64,000 bases of DNA from Anodontia alba. Lineage: Eukaryota > Mollusca > Bivalvia > Lucinida > Lucinidae. Numbering within the stretch: position 1 is the stretch's first letter; every line of letters begins with the position of its first letter. A program made the translations under genes and the position numbers. The notes beneath the pieces were generated by a model. That model saw only the letters and a list, made by a program, of their open reading frames with translations, made no database searches and was not told the DNA's origin. Positions 40,278-50,887 of this stretch are shown piece by piece. The stretch is from positions 710,001-774,000 of the forward strand of contig OZ024828.1 in NCBI GenBank assembly GCA_964016985.1. Direction: 5' to 3'.

Positions 40278-40411
40278 TATTTCAGTCAGGAGAGGATGTC
40301 ATCATGAAGATGGTTATGAGGATGCCAAGCATGGGACTGGAGAACTGCCACTGGCATGCTCAAATAGGCTTGTTAAACAAACCACTCATTAAACGCAACC
40401 ATTATGTTTGA
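40278..40411 (+). CDS. Possible exon, uncertain
   Basis: 'tatggtctttttcaacag' looks like an acceptor (AG at 40276-40277; another AG at 40284-40285). Joined to the phase-1 end of the exon at 16583, the first choice gives V, FQSGEDVIMKMVMRMPSMGL and on to a stop at 40411. The second gives V RRGCHHEDGYEDAKHGTGEL and more. No clear donor follows. A (GGAT)n run lies just upstream. Complexity is higher than the neighbouring repeats, but no family is recognised. Could be chance. Confidence 0.2.
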
Positions 40412-40439
40412 ATCAAGTTCTCAGTGCACTAATAATCCA

Positions 40440-40985
40440 GTTTTGTTGCAGACGAAATTTTCAGTTTTTTTTTTTTTTATATTTTGGAGAAAATAAGGCT
40501 CAGTAGTTCATGTAAAATTTCTGTCTAGCATATTGTGCACATGAATGTGAGTGTGTGATATACACATACCGTATTAGACCTAATTACAGCACAGACCCCT
40601 ATAAGCGCACAGTCAAGTAATTCGGTAGTCTTCAGGTTACTGCCTGTGTACTTTTTGTCTACTTCTTTATAAAGGCATAATGTTGTGGGTACCCATTTGA
40701 ATTGCACCGACTTGTGGATGCAATTCAAATAAGTATCCACAGTTTATGCTTTTAGAAAGAAAATCAGAAAAAAAAAACACAAAACATTGCGTAAGCATCA
40801 TTAAATGTCATTTTCTAATCTTGTTTTACTTGGAGGAGGTGGATATATATTTTATTTAAGTTTTCCCAGTAATTTTGAAAATCCAAGTTCACAGTGCAGT
40901 TATTAGGTCAAATACGGTATTTGTTTTTATTTTTTTTTTTAGAATTTTGTCAGCTACTTCAGTGGTTATATAGTGTTCTAAGGGA
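40440..40985. mobile_element. Family B copy B6, split by E7
   Basis: Left part: 'gttgcagacgaaattttcag', 'ggagaaaataaggctcagta', 'gtctagcatattgtgcacat'. Right part after E7: 'agaattttgtcagctacttc', 'gttctaaggg'. One B with an E inside. Confidence 0.55.
40568..40919. mobile_element. Family E element, copy E7 (inside B6)
   Basis: TACCGTATTAGACCTAATTA and TTAGGTCAAATACGGTA ends; hairpin 'gttgtgggtacccatttgaa'..'tgcaattcaaataagtatcc'; 'taagcgcacagtcaag' near the left. Confidence 0.78.
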
Positions 40986-41144
40986 TTGCAGCACCTGATA
41001 AAGGCATAATGATAGGTTATTTTTAGATAATTTGACCAAAACATGTCTTGTGCATACTCATTGAAATCACCTCACCGAGTACCTGCAAGATGTGAGGGTA
41101 AAAATTAAGAAACATTTCCTCAGTTATTGCCATTTCTTGAGCAG

Positions 41145-41357
41145 TTAATACTTCTCTTGCTGAACATGACATGCCATGTCTTAGCAAACAGTGGAGATCA
41201 AGATCATTTGGCTTCTGAAGAAGCCAACTGATCTGGATCTGCACTGTATGTCATTAAATATGTGCATTTCTATCAAAAACCCAGATCAAGTAATCTGATT
41301 GGCTGGAAATTAGAAGTGGGTGTGGCATCTTAATTTATTCAGCAAGGCAAGGGTTAA
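41145..41357 (+). mobile_element. Family A MITE, copy A15
   Basis: TTAATACTTCTCTTGCTGAA (diverged left end) and TTCAGCAAGGCAAGGGTTAA. Hairpin present. Confidence 0.8.
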
Positions 41358-41734
41358 TATGGAATAGTAACATTTTGCATTTTAATATTTGTTTTCCAAA
41401 CAAAAATATCATGCAGATCATATCTCATCTAAGCTTCCCAGAAAAGAAAAATATTTATAGGATACCACCTCTTACCTGGAGCTATGACTGGTTTGTTGAA
41501 AAGGATAATTTAGCTAAATTTTACCTTCTAAAATGTTCAGACAAATAGACAAACTTGAGTCACCAGCCAAAACAGTAGAAAACATGTATGCAAGCATGCA
41601 CACATGCACACACACACAGTTTTTTTTTTGCTTGTTTTTTTTTTTTTTTTTTTATATCAAGTTCTGTCGTTGTCAAACAGTGTCATATATGGAGTAATAA
41701 TGAGAGAAATTACAGGTCTAGGGATTCCAGCATA

Positions 41735-41912
41735 GGAATTGTTAAGGAGGAGTATTTTGTGATAATTTTAGCATAATGTTTCTTATTTCTCCATAAAAAA
41801 AACATATCACCTGAGGCTCTTCTAATGAGAACCCACAACATGAGGTTTTATGGCGAACTGGAAGAAATTATCCCATAATTATTACCAAATACTCCTAAAC
41901 AATTCCTGTGTT
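41735..41912. mobile_element. F-prime hairpin element, second copy
   Basis: Ends 'aggaattgttaaggaggagt' and 'tactcctaaacaattcct' with 'tgtgataattttagcataat' / 'ttatcccataattattacc'; centre a short F hairpin ('ctccataaaaaaaacatatc', 'gagaacccacaacatg'). Confidence 0.6.
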
Positions 41913-41929
41913 CCAGATAAGACAAATTC

Positions 41930-42500
41930 CCTGTGAAATTTTGTTCTTAATTAAAGAACAATTCTTGAACTGTTCTGGAACATTAAAAACAGTTCCTAAA
42001 CTGTTCATTTGCTGTGTTCAAGAACATGTATGAGTACTTTGAATGAAGAACATTTTAAGAACTTTAAAATGTCTGGAAATATTCTTCAAAAGTGCAAGAC
42101 ATAATTGTCTTAGATAATTGTTTAAGAACTGTGAAAGATTGGTTCTAGAACAGAAAAGGAACCATTCTAGAACTGTGCAAGACTGACTCTGGAACAGTGC
42201 AAGAATAGTTAGAACAGTTTATGACCTGTTCAAGAATAGGAGTTCTTGGGTTTGAGAACTGGTTAAGAACCGGCATTTTTAGATCATTTATAGTTTATGA
42301 ACTGTTCATGCTCTTGAGTTCTTGAACTGTTCCAGAACTTTTGTCAAGAACAATTTAGGAACAAATTGTTCTTAAAATTTGTCCAATTTAACTTTTCTTA
42401 AACTGAGTTTGAAATGTTTGTAAACATTTTAAGAACACTTCAAGTACAGTTCAAGAACTTAATTCTTGAAAAATACATGAATTTTTCTTGAACTGTTCTT
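41930..42500. repeat. Degenerate GTTCTTGAAC/GAAC-rich tract
   Basis: Dozens of GAACTG, GTTCTTGAAC, AAGAACA and their complement at irregular spacing. It looks like an old short-unit tandem array (unit near 10-20 bp, palindromic). No fixed period can be read by eye. No coding frame. Confidence 0.55.
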
Positions 42501-42579
42501 TAAATTTTCGCAGGTTTTGTTTCACTGAAAAACAAAGGAACTACATCATAAGAAAAGGCATTCTTGAACAGTAAAAATA

Positions 42580-42745
42580 TAGGGCCCAGTTATTCAAATT
42601 AAGCATAGTTAGCTTAACAAGCTCATGAATGACAAACTTGTTAACTGTTGTAGCTAAGATTTTTTCAGATACATTGATATTTTTGCTGCAAAAATGTGAA
42701 TAGCTTTTGCAATTAATTAAGTTTTGAACAACTGGACCCAGCAGA
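42580..42745. mobile_element. Family J, copy J2, degraded
   Basis: 'agggcccagttattcaaatt', 'gttagcttaacaagctcatg', 'gctgcaaaaatgtgaatagc', 'gttttgaacaactggaccc'. The right half is shortened. Confidence 0.58.
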
Positions 42746-43150
42746 GCTTTACAACCTGATTGCAGTGCTCCAGCTAGGATTTGAGGGCAGAGGGGTGCCG
42801 GGTAGGGCACTTTTTGTGCGGTCATACAAGAATGAGGGCACCATGTGTCATGTGATGTGCTTAGTATCTTAAGACATATTACAAAATATAATCATTTCCA
42901 CAATAAATACCTCAAAAATAGAGTACACATAACACTGACCTTTAAACATTGACAACTTTTTTACTTTTGGTCCGATTTTCACTAAATTTTCACCAAAATG
43001 CAGGGTTTTATGTCTGTAATTGAAATAAGAAGGCGGCTTAAGAAGGGCAGAGGGGCGGCAGGAAAGGGCAAGAGGGGCAGCCCACCCCTCTATATAGGGC
43101 TTGCTGGAGCACTGCTGATAGGAACCCATTCTATAAAGGTGTCCAATCAT
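42746..43150. repeat. Repeat with 'cagtgctccagctaggatttg' motif
   Basis: 'gcagtgctccagctaggatt' and 'gcttgctggagcactgctga' at the two sides (42762 and 43098) are inverted; 'gagggcagaggggtgccggg' and 'aagaagggcagaggggcggc' inside. An element of about 350 bp with 15-20-bp ends; not identified. Confidence 0.45.
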
Positions 43151-43265
43151 TCTGTAAGCAGACGACAAAGGCCCTGATTAAACTGCAAGAATGTGCAAGC
43201 TGATTTGGGTTTTTGCTGTCCGCATGATGCCCTAAAGGCACATTTTCATATGGTGTTAATTATAT
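43150..43265. repeat. Repeat U fragment
   Basis: 'ctgattaaactgcaagaatg' / 'gtgcaagctgatttggg', 'tgccctaaaggcacattttc'. Compare 63455-63550. Confidence 0.35.
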
Positions 43266-43278
43266 GTATTTTCTTATT

Positions 43279-43491
43279 TTAACCCTTGTCCTGCTGAACC
43301 CGGATATACCCTGCCTTTGCAACAGTGTAGACCCAGATCAGTTGACTTCTGAAGAAGCCAACTGATCTGGATCTGCACTGTTTGCCATTAAGTATGTGAA
43401 TTTATAGCAACAATCCAGATCAAGTAGTCTGATGGGCTGAAAATTAGAAGTGGGCATGGCATCTTAATTTATTCAGCAGGACAAGGGTTAA
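43279..43491 (+). mobile_element. Family A MITE, copy A16
   Basis: Perfect 16-bp ends, TTAA on both sides, hairpin with one mismatch ('agttgacttctgaagaagcc'). Confidence 0.87.
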
Positions 43492-43513
43492 GAGTCTGAA
43501 ATGGGTCTAACCC

Positions 43514-43727
43514 TTAACCTTTACAACTCTCTTGACTAATACTGTAGACAACAAATTGATGTTATTTTTCTTATTTTTCCCAGAAAACAGATTTTGACAT
43601 TTCATGCAAATTGTCTCCATGGGAGACAATTTGCATGAAATGTCAAACCTGTTTTCTGGGAAAAATAAGAAAAACATTTCAATATGTCATCTGCTGAAAA
43701 TTTTACTCAGAGTGCTATAAGCATTAA
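43514..43727. mobile_element. Family C MITE, copy C11, complete
   Basis: TTAACCTTTACAACTCTCTT; 'gtagacaacaaattgatg'; an almost perfect hairpin (CAGATTTTGACATTTCATGC..AAATTGTCTCC and complement); 'aatatgtcatctgctgaaaa'; 'agtgctataagcattaa'. Confidence 0.82.
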
Positions 43728-43976
43728 AGTACTAAGCAGAACTGAAGCAGAAGTGCTAAGAAAAATTGAAGCAGACAACATTCTAAATTACTATTATTTT
43801 TTCTTTTTAGAGTAAATAAGATTTGGCAATACATATGACTCATCCTAGCAGATGATTCACATGAAATGCCAAGTTTTAGCAGACAATATTCTGATTTTCT
43901 TTTCATTATTTTTCAGAATAAAAAAAAAAAATCAAAATGTCGTCTGCTGTAGTTGTGATTATAGTGTTTTAAGGGC
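43724..43976. mobile_element. Family B copy B7, sharing TTAA with C11
   Basis: TTAAAGTACTAAGCAGAACT; 'gaagcagacaacattctaaa'; hairpin AGATTTGGCAATACATATGA / 'gatgattcacatgaaatgcc'; then a second 'ttagcagacaatattctgat' and 'tttttcagaataa' showing partial duplication; 'atagtgttttaaggg'. Confidence 0.6.
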
Positions 43977-44384
43977 AACACATCCTTTAATGGCAAAAAG
44001 AAAATTATTATTATTTTTTTTTTTTTCTGGATATGCCTTTTGTCACTAGGAAATTTTTTACCTGTTTTCTTGAGTAACTTCTAATGTTGAGTAGAAGAAA
44101 TTGTGAAATGATATATCCCAAGAACTAAGCACTATATATCAGTATATCCATATTTATAATGCTGAATGTGGGAAAAGAGAAAAGTTACACCAAGATTTCT
44201 CAGTTTTTTATCACTCTGACAGAGAATCTGAGCTCTTAACTTCATCACAAGGGTTCTTTGGAACATTATTAGCCTTTTAATAACAATGGCAGTCTTCTAT
44301 TGATCACAATTTAACACTAAATTGCGGATCGCTGTTTTGTATATGTAGCCAATATTGTTACCTAGTCTTTAACTTTTTACATAC
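43977..44384. other. Spacer, no assignable features
   Basis: A T-run at 44013-44028; no inverted repeats or frames supported. Confidence 0.5.
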
Positions 44385-44568
44385 TAAAGGTGACTGCCAC
44401 CATCAGCAGACAGTGTGGGAACAACAGTTTTTCTTATTTTTTGCACAGTATAGGGTTTGACAGTATGTGTGAAGTATCTTCTTAGGAAACGAGTAACATG
44501 AAGTACAAGGCCCTATTTTTTCTAGGAAAATATGTATTATAATTTTGTCTGTTGAGCATTCAAAAAGT
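44385..44568. mobile_element. Family C, diverged
   Basis: 'atcagcagacagtgtgggaa', 'gtttttcttattttttgcac', 'tagggtttgacagtatgtgt' and loose complement, 'aattttgtctgttgagcatt'. Confidence 0.45.
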
Positions 44569-44772
44569 TCACCCTTAATGTGCCATTACAACAACAACAG
44601 ACAACATTTGGAAATATATTTTTTTACATTTTTTCTGGCTTGACATTTCTTTTGAATTGTCTGCTTGGCAGACAATTCAAATGAAATGTCAAGTCTTATT
44701 TTCTTGTAAAAATAAAATGAAAATTGAGAATGTCATCAGCTACAAGTTTGAATGGTGCTATAGTAAGGTTAA
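44569..44772. mobile_element. Family B MITE, copy B8
   Basis: 'acccttaatgtgccattaca', 'aacagacaacatttggaaat', hairpin TGGCTTGACATTTCTTTTGA..ATTGTCTGCTTGGCAGAC..complement, 'gaatgtcatcagctacaagt', 'gtgctatagtaaggttaa'. Confidence 0.7.
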
Positions 44773-44821
44773 CATTGTTTTCTAAATCATCGCAATGACA
44801 GATTGTTGGCTGTAATGTTGG

Positions 44822-45038
44822 TTAACCCTTAAAGCACCAATCACAACTTCTTTTGATGACAGTTTGATTTTTTTTTTTTATTTATTTATTTTTCAAAGAA
44901 AATAAGTCTTGACTTTTCATGTGAATCGTCTGCTGATTCACACGAAAAATCCAGACTTATTTTCTCTGAAAAATAAAAAAAAGAAAAAGATTAGATTGTT
45001 GTCTGCTACAAATTTTGCTTGGCGCTTAAAGGGTAGAT
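44822..45038. mobile_element. Family B MITE, copy B9
   Basis: TTAACCCTTAAAGCACCAAT, hairpin TTCAAAGAAAATAAGTCTTG and complement, 'gattgttgtctgctacaaat', 'ttggcgcttaaagggta'. Right TTAA lost. Confidence 0.75.
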
Positions 45039-45259
45039 ATTAACTTCTCAAGTTGGGATTGATGTTGGTAGTGAGACTTGGGTGTTACAAATGCTAATGG
45101 AGGATTTCAGATAGAAAATTGAACATTTTATAGTGATGGATTTCTGCGTCGATAGTGCCTTGTTATTCTCTGCATCGTTGTTCAATATTTCACGTTTCAT
45201 TACACTGGAATACTATTTGCATTGTATTTTCATGGAGCTTACTAAGTAAAATTAGATTT

Positions 45260-45473
45260 TTAACGCTCAGAATACTGGGTAAAAATTTCAGCTGATGACA
45301 TTTTGAAATATTTTTCTTATTCTTTCCCAGAAAATAGGATTTGACATTTCAAGCAGACTATCTTCTTAGGGGACAGATTGTATGAAATGTCAAATCTTTT
45401 TTTCAGGGAAAAATTAGAAAAAAATATCAGTTTGTCATCTCCTGAATTTGTCCTGATAGTGATATAGGTAAAG
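45260..45473. mobile_element. Family C MITE, copy C12
   Basis: TTAACGCTCAGAATACTGGG, 'tcagctgatgacattttga', hairpin AATAGGATTTGACATTTCAA..complement, 'tttgtcatctcctgaatttg', 'gatagtgatataggta'. Confidence 0.68.
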
Positions 45474-45697
45474 AAACTGAAATCTTTAATGAACTTAGAA
45501 CAGTAATGAAATAAGCTGCATACAGCAAAGAATATTTTCCAAAAGGTTGGCTTGACATTTCATGTGAATCAAGTTTCCACTTGAAATGCTATGCCTTATT
45601 TTCAGGGTTAAATGAAATGTGCCAAACATACTAAAAGATACTAAAATGCTGTGTGCTAAGTACTCAGGGACCTCTTTATAACATGGTTCATAATAGC

Positions 45698-45911
45698 TTA
45701 AACCTTGTCCTGCTGAATAAATTAAGATGCCACACCCATTTCTAATTTTCAGCCAATCAGATTACTTGATCCAGATTGTTTATATAAATTCACATACTTA
45801 ATGGCAAACATTGCAGATCCAGATCAGTTGGCTTCTGAAGAAGCCAACTGATCTGGATCTACACTGTTTGCAAAGACAGGGTATATCCGGGTTCAGCAGG
45901 ACAAGGGTTAA
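45698..45911 (-). mobile_element. Family A MITE, copy A17, tip inverted
   Basis: TTAAACCTTGTCCTGCTGAA and TTCAGCAGGACAAGGGTTAA, inverted orientation by its outer spacers and arms. The tip reads GGCTTCTGAAGAAGCC, which is the reading of upright copies. Confidence 0.85.
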
Positions 45912-45944
45912 TTTGAAGAGGGACCCCAAAGGGCCCAGAAGTGT

Positions 45945-46090
45945 ATGCAAACAAAATGTAAAATATGTATGGACTATAAAGAAAAATGGCCATTTTAGTC
46001 ATTTTTCTATATAATCTGTACATTTTTTACATTCTATACATTTTATGATTTGAACATTTTTTTAATTTTTTACATTTGATCTATATTTAA
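45945..46090. other. AT-rich stretch with short palindrome
   Basis: 'gtatggactataaagaaaaa' / 'tttttctatataatctgtac' around 'tggccatttta'. It resembles 2790-2850. Confidence 0.35.
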
Positions 46091-46149
46091 ATTGTATACA
46101 TTTTTGTTCAGATAAAACACAGTTATTTAACTAACACAGGGTTTAGCCG

Positions 46150-46390
46150 AGCCCTTAGGATGCCAGTCACAACAACTCTGCTTTGTTGTCTGCTGGTTAG
46201 TTTAAAAGTCATGGTTGCAAACAGTCTGGACCCAGATCAGACTGCTGCTCCTCTAGGAGCAGTATGATCAGGGTCCACACTGTTTGCCTGTATGCAAAAG
46301 TACATATTGAAAGTTTTCAAGAAGATGCAGCAGACGACATAAACAGCCAACATTTTCAGATGCAGTTTTTCTTGGCATGTTAAGGGCTAG
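46150..46390. mobile_element. Family I MITE, copy I3
   Basis: 'gcccttaggatgccagtcac', hairpin TTGCAAACAGTCTGGACCCA..GACTGCTGCTCC and complement, 'gcagcagacgacataaacag', 'ttggcatgttaagggc'. Confidence 0.7.
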
Positions 46391-46524
46391 CAATACTTCT
46401 TTGGTGAAAAAACAAAAATGCCATAATCTGGAATTGTTTTGTGTTTCTATGTTTTGCTTTGAATTCAGTTAGTTAAAAGGTTACTGTATTCTCAATTTCT
46501 GATATAGCAAGCTGAATAATAATT

Positions 46525-46951
46525 TTAGCACATGGCATTTTCTTTGTTTTCTCCCAACATTTCATACAAATTTTCACTTCTAAATTGTTTCTATTATTAT
46601 AGATCTCTATCAATTAAAGCCATATGTTCTGGAAAAAAATCAGAAAAATATCAGGGAAGGTCTGCTGAATTTGCCCAAAGAGTGCTAACAATAAATGGTT
46701 AATTGCTCATTCAGTCCTCCTTAATGCTTAGCATGCTGAGTAAAAATTTCAGCAAATTACATTTTAAAATTATTCTTATTTATTTTTCAGAAAATAGGGT
46801 TTGACATTTCATGCAAATTTTCTCCACAAGAGACAATTTAGATGAAATATCGAAGCCTATTTTCTGGGGAAAAAAACAAAACAAAAAAAAAACAAGAAAA
46901 CTATCAGTTTACCATTCTGCTGCATTTTGCTGAGAGAGTGGTAAAGATTAA
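46525..46951. mobile_element. Two family C copies (one remnant, one complete)
   Basis: 46525-46702: decayed hairpin and 'tctgctgaatttgcccaaag', ending TTAA. 46721-46951: TTAATGCTTAGCATGCTGAG, 'ttcagcaaattacatttta', hairpin ATAGGGTTTGACATTTCATG and complement, 'tctgctgcattttgctgaga', 'gagtggtaaagattaa'. The final TTAA is also the first TTAA of A18. Confidence 0.68.
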
Positions 46952-47137
46952 CACTTGTCCTGCTGAACCCGGATATACTCTGCCTTTGCAAATAGTGTAG
47001 ATCCAGATCAGTTGGCTTCAGCACTGTTTGCCATTAGGTATGCAAATCTATATCAACAACCTTGATCAAATAATCTGATTGGCTGAAAATTAGAAATGGG
47101 CATGGCATCTTAATTTATTCAGCAGGACAAGGGTTAA
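46948..47137 (+). mobile_element. Family A MITE, copy A18, half hairpin lost
   Basis: TTAACACTTGTCCTGCTGAA; the left arm 'gtgtagatccagatcagttggcttc' runs straight into 'agcactgtttgcc', so most of the right arm is gone. Right end TTCAGCAGGACAAGGGTTAA. Confidence 0.83.
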
Positions 47138-47158
47138 TAGTAATGGGGAAAATGTACA

Positions 47159-47387
47159 TTAACCCTTAAAGTACCAAGCAAAATGGCAGCAGATGGCATT
47201 CTATTCTTTTTTTTTTTTCTATTTTTCAGAGAAAATAAGACTAGGCATTTAATGTGAATTGTCTGCCAAGCAGACAATTCACATGAAATGTCAAGTCTTA
47301 TTTTCTCTGAAAACTAAAAAAAAAAAGAAAAGAAAAAAAAGTCCAAATGCCTTCTGCCACAGTTTTGATCAGCACTTTAAGGGTTAA
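47159..47387. mobile_element. Family B MITE, copy B10, complete
   Basis: TTAACCCTTAAAGTACCAAG and 'agcactttaagggttaa' are inverted ends. Hairpin TTTTTCAGAGAAAATAAGAC..TAATGTGAATTGTCTGCC and complement; 'gcagatggcattctatt' and 'aatgccttctgccacagtt' inside. The reference copy for B. Confidence 0.83.
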
Positions 47388-47604
47388 ATGTGAGCTGTGA
47401 GCATGTGAATAGGTTTCTAACTTAATCTATGCTTTTCAATAAAAAATCAATAGCATTTGTGTGGATGCTAATAAATATACAGTGTATTGCTAATAAATAT
47501 ACAATGCCTTTTTACAGCATTTATACCATTTTTGTATTTTACCTTTTTTTAGAAGGATTGTGTGACACTGACATTATTGCGTCTGACATTTTAGCTCATC
47601 AGAA

Positions 47605-47804
47605 TTAACCTTTGCCAGTCTTTGAGCCAATTCAGCATATTATTTTTCTTAACGTTCCCCGAAAAATAGGCTTTGACTTTTTATACAGATTGTCTCCTGA
47701 GACAATTTGCATGACATATCAGAGCTTATCTTCTTGGAAAAATAAGAAAAAATATTTTAAATTGTGGTCTGCTGAATTTTTTTACCCATCATGCTAAGCG
47801 TTAA
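47605..47804. mobile_element. Family C MITE, copy C15, complete
   Basis: TTAACCTTTGCCAGTCTTTG, hairpin 'aataggctttgactttttat'..complement, 'ggtctgctgaatttttttac', 'catgctaagcgttaa'. Confidence 0.75.
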
Positions 47805-47874
47805 TTCATTGTATGGAACAAATGCAGTGTTTCTGGTTATTTTCAATGATGTATAATTACAGCCTTTCATCTTA

Positions 47875-48092
47875 ATGGTTTACCAGTCTTTACCACTCTC
47901 TGGGCAAATTTAGCAGACAAAAGATTGATGGTATTTAGTTTTCCCAGAAAATAGGGTTTGTTATTTCATACAAATTGCCTCCTAAGGAGACAGTTTGCAT
48001 GAAATGTCAAACCCTATTTTCTGGGAAAATTAAGAAAAGATATTTTAAAATGCTGTCTGCTGCAATTTTTACCCAGTATGCTAAGCAGTTAC
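47875..48092. mobile_element. Family C MITE, copy C16
   Basis: 'ccagtctttaccactctctg', 'tagcagacaaaagattgatg', hairpin AAATAGGGTTTGTTATTTCA..complement, 'atgctgtctgctgcaatttt', 'agtatgctaagcagtta'. Confidence 0.75.
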
Positions 48093-48235
48093 TGGTGACT
48101 TTGTACTACTTTGGTTATTAATCTCGACTTATTACAGAATGTTGTATGCCTGCACAATGAGAACATGCAGTGCATTCAGTTTTTTCTGTTTTTTCTTTTT
48201 TTTTTTTTTTCAAAATTCTCTTTAAAAATGGCTTT

Positions 48236-49297
48236 AAACTCTCCATGTTAAACATGATATATCTTTAAACTTTATAACATAGAGAATTTTGTTTTCAGTG
48301 CAACTGCATGCCATGATCTTCAGAAACAAGGACACCCGTGTGTTTTGATTTCTCCAACACAAGGAGGGAGTGTACTTTCAGTCAAACCTTAGTTTGTCTG
48401 CATTCATATTCACTCAATCAAATTATTCTCTGAGACACTTAGTATCAATTCAGTCTCAGTCAGAGAAATTATTTTCATTATGACAGATATCCTAGGCAAT
48501 TAAATTATTCTCACAGTCAGTGAAATTATTCTCCCAGACATTCTGAGGTCAATCAAATTATTCTTGCAGGTGTTTCAGGTTAATTAGTCAAATCATTCTC
48601 CCAGAATTATGAGGTCAATTAGTCAAATTCTTCTCGCAGACATTCAGGCACAGTCAGTTTAGTTATTCTTGAAGACATTCTGAGTCAGTCAAATTATTCT
48701 CACAGATGTTACAGGTTGACAAATCATAATTCTCCCGGAAATATGAAAGTAGGTCAAATTCTTCTCAAACTCTCCATGTTAAACATAATATATCTTTAAA
48801 TTTTAGAACATGGAGAATTTTGTTTTCAGTGCAACTGCATGCCATGATCTTCAGAAACAAGGACACCCATGTGTTTTGATTTCTCCAACACGAGGAGGGA
48901 GTGTACTTTCAGTCAAACCTTAGTTTTTCTGCATTCATATTCATTCAATCAAATTATTCTCTCAGACACTCAGTATCAATTCAGTCTCAGTCAGAGAAAT
49001 TATTTTCATTATGACAGATATCCTAGGCAATTAAATTATTCTCACAGTCAGTGAAATTATTCTCCCAGACATTCTGAGGTCAGTCAAATTATTCTTGCAG
49101 GTGTTTCAGGTTAATTAGTCAAATCATTCTCCCAGAATTATGAGGTCAATTAGTCAAATTCTTCTCGCAGACATTCAGGCGCAGTCAGTTTAGTTATTCT
49201 TGAAGACATTCTGAGTCAGTCAAATTATTCTCACAGATGTTACAGGTTGACAAATCATAATTCTCCCGGAAATATGAAAGTCAGTCAAATTCTTCTC
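48236..49297 (+). repeat. 531-bp direct tandem duplication
   Basis: Copy 1 about 48236-48766, copy 2 about 48767-49297, both starting 'aaactctccatgttaaacat' and containing 'aagcaaggacaccc'-type 'aacaaggacacccgtgtg', then the 33-35-bp minisatellite. A handful of differences are visible (for example 'acacaagg' vs 'acacgagg'), so the duplication is recent. Confidence 0.88.
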
Positions 49298-49600
49298 CCG
49301 CAAATTCTCACAGGCATTCAGGGTCAGTTAGTGAAATTATTTTCTGAGACATAAAGGGTCAGTCAGTCAAATTATTTTGACAGACATTCTGGGGCAGTCA
49401 GTCAAATTATTCTCAGACAGTCAGAGTCAGTTAAATTACTCTCACAGACATTCAGGCCAGGTCAGTCAGTCAAATTATTATTCCAGACATTCAAGATATC
49501 AGTCAAATTACGCCCACAGACATTCAGGGTCAGCAGACAATTTATTTTCCTGACATTCAAGGTCTATCAGTTTAATTATTCTTCAAAATGTTTGTCAGAT
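48405..49600 (+). repeat. Minisatellite with 'gtcaaattattctc' units
   Basis: Units of about 30-36 bp: 'cagtcaaattattctcacag' + 'acattcagg(g)t'. More than 25 degenerate units, spanning both copies of the 531-bp duplication and going on to 49600. Confidence 0.85.
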
Positions 49601-49799
49601 TTCAACATTTTCTAACTGGTTTTTGTCTTTCTCACTCCCTATCAGATCCAGTCAGGCCCTGTCACCATCCACACAGTCACAGACTCCACCAAAATATTTT
49701 TTGGTGATAAATGTGGGCTGCTTAAATTGGGTAATTAATAAATAACACAAGGAATGAAATCCTGCTTGTACTGTTCATGCTTTAGCCTAACCTCTTTAA

Positions 49800-50013
49800 T
49801 TAACCCTTGTCCTGCTGAATAAATTAAGACGCCATGCCCACTTCTAATTTTTAACCAATCAGATAACTTGATCTGGATTGTTGTTATAAATTCACATACT
49901 TAATGGCAAACAGTGTAGATCCAGATCAGTTGGCTTCTTCAGAAGCCAACTGATCTGGATCTACACTATTTGCAAAGGCAGGGTATATCCCGGTTCAGCA
50001 GGACAAGGGTTAA
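49800..50013 (-). mobile_element. Family A MITE, copy A19
   Basis: TTAA both sides; perfect 16-bp ends; hairpin perfect with TTCAG tip; inverted. Confidence 0.88.
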
Positions 50014-50382
50014 ATTAAATGTCTACAGTGAACACTGGTTTGTCACACTGGTTTGTCACATGACCTCTGTCAGCTGCAGGTCACATGATAACATCTGATC
50101 CAGTAATATGGTGGCACTGAGATTGATATGCCATGTGTGCATAATTATGACAACAGTAAAATAACTTCAAAATCCAGAGAACTATGATTGCTCAGGTTAG
50201 GGTACCCACTTCAAAAGGCTTTGATCAAAAACCAAAATACACTTAAAAAGGTAAATAAAACAGTCAAGTTTGTCAAATTATTGCAGTGCAAGTTGTGACA
50301 GTACTTGATGAATTAACAATTATTGCAGTTGCAGTTATACATCTCATTGTTCACAGTATCAGTTAATCTATCTTGGAAGGCT
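50014..50382. other. Spacer, no assignable features
   Basis: 'cactggtttgtcaca' is repeated in tandem at 50033-50060. Otherwise nothing. Confidence 0.5.
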
Positions 50383-50506
50383 TTCTGGTGATAGAATGTG
50401 CACAATACTGGTTAACTGCTTAGAGAACTAAGCCTGCCCAGTAAAAGTGTGGTTAGGTAAACTGACTGCGCTCGACATGATCCCATAAGGTTGTCTGGGC
50501 CGTAAA
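50383..50506 (+). mobile_element. 5'-truncated SINE S1h
   Basis: 'tttctggtgatagaatgtgc', 'gagaactaagcctgcccagt', 'gtggttaggtaaactgactg', 'ttgtctgggccgtaaaaaca'. Confidence 0.72.
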
Positions 50507-50574
50507 AACAAATAAGTCTTGGAACACAGCCAGTAAGGAGCATTTTCTATTGTGGATATATTTCAAAACAAAAC

Positions 50575-50855
50575 ACCCTAAGTGCTGAGACAAACAGGCT
50601 TAAGCAAACACAGTGTAGACCTAGATTAGATGCTACAGAATGCGCTGAGGTGGTCGGGTGTTGCAAAGGTGTCATGTATCTTACGTCACTCCGGGGGTGT
50701 CCATCTGATATTGGCTTACAGTTGGGCAAGGCCTGCTATCCTTGTAGCAGGTAAGGGTAGGGGGAATGTTTTCATTTCTTCTGTTTCTTCACTTTCATTC
50801 CTGTTCCTATTTCTTACTTGTCCCTCTCTTACATCTCTTCTACTATCTCTTCTAT

Positions 50856-50887
<32 letters not shown>

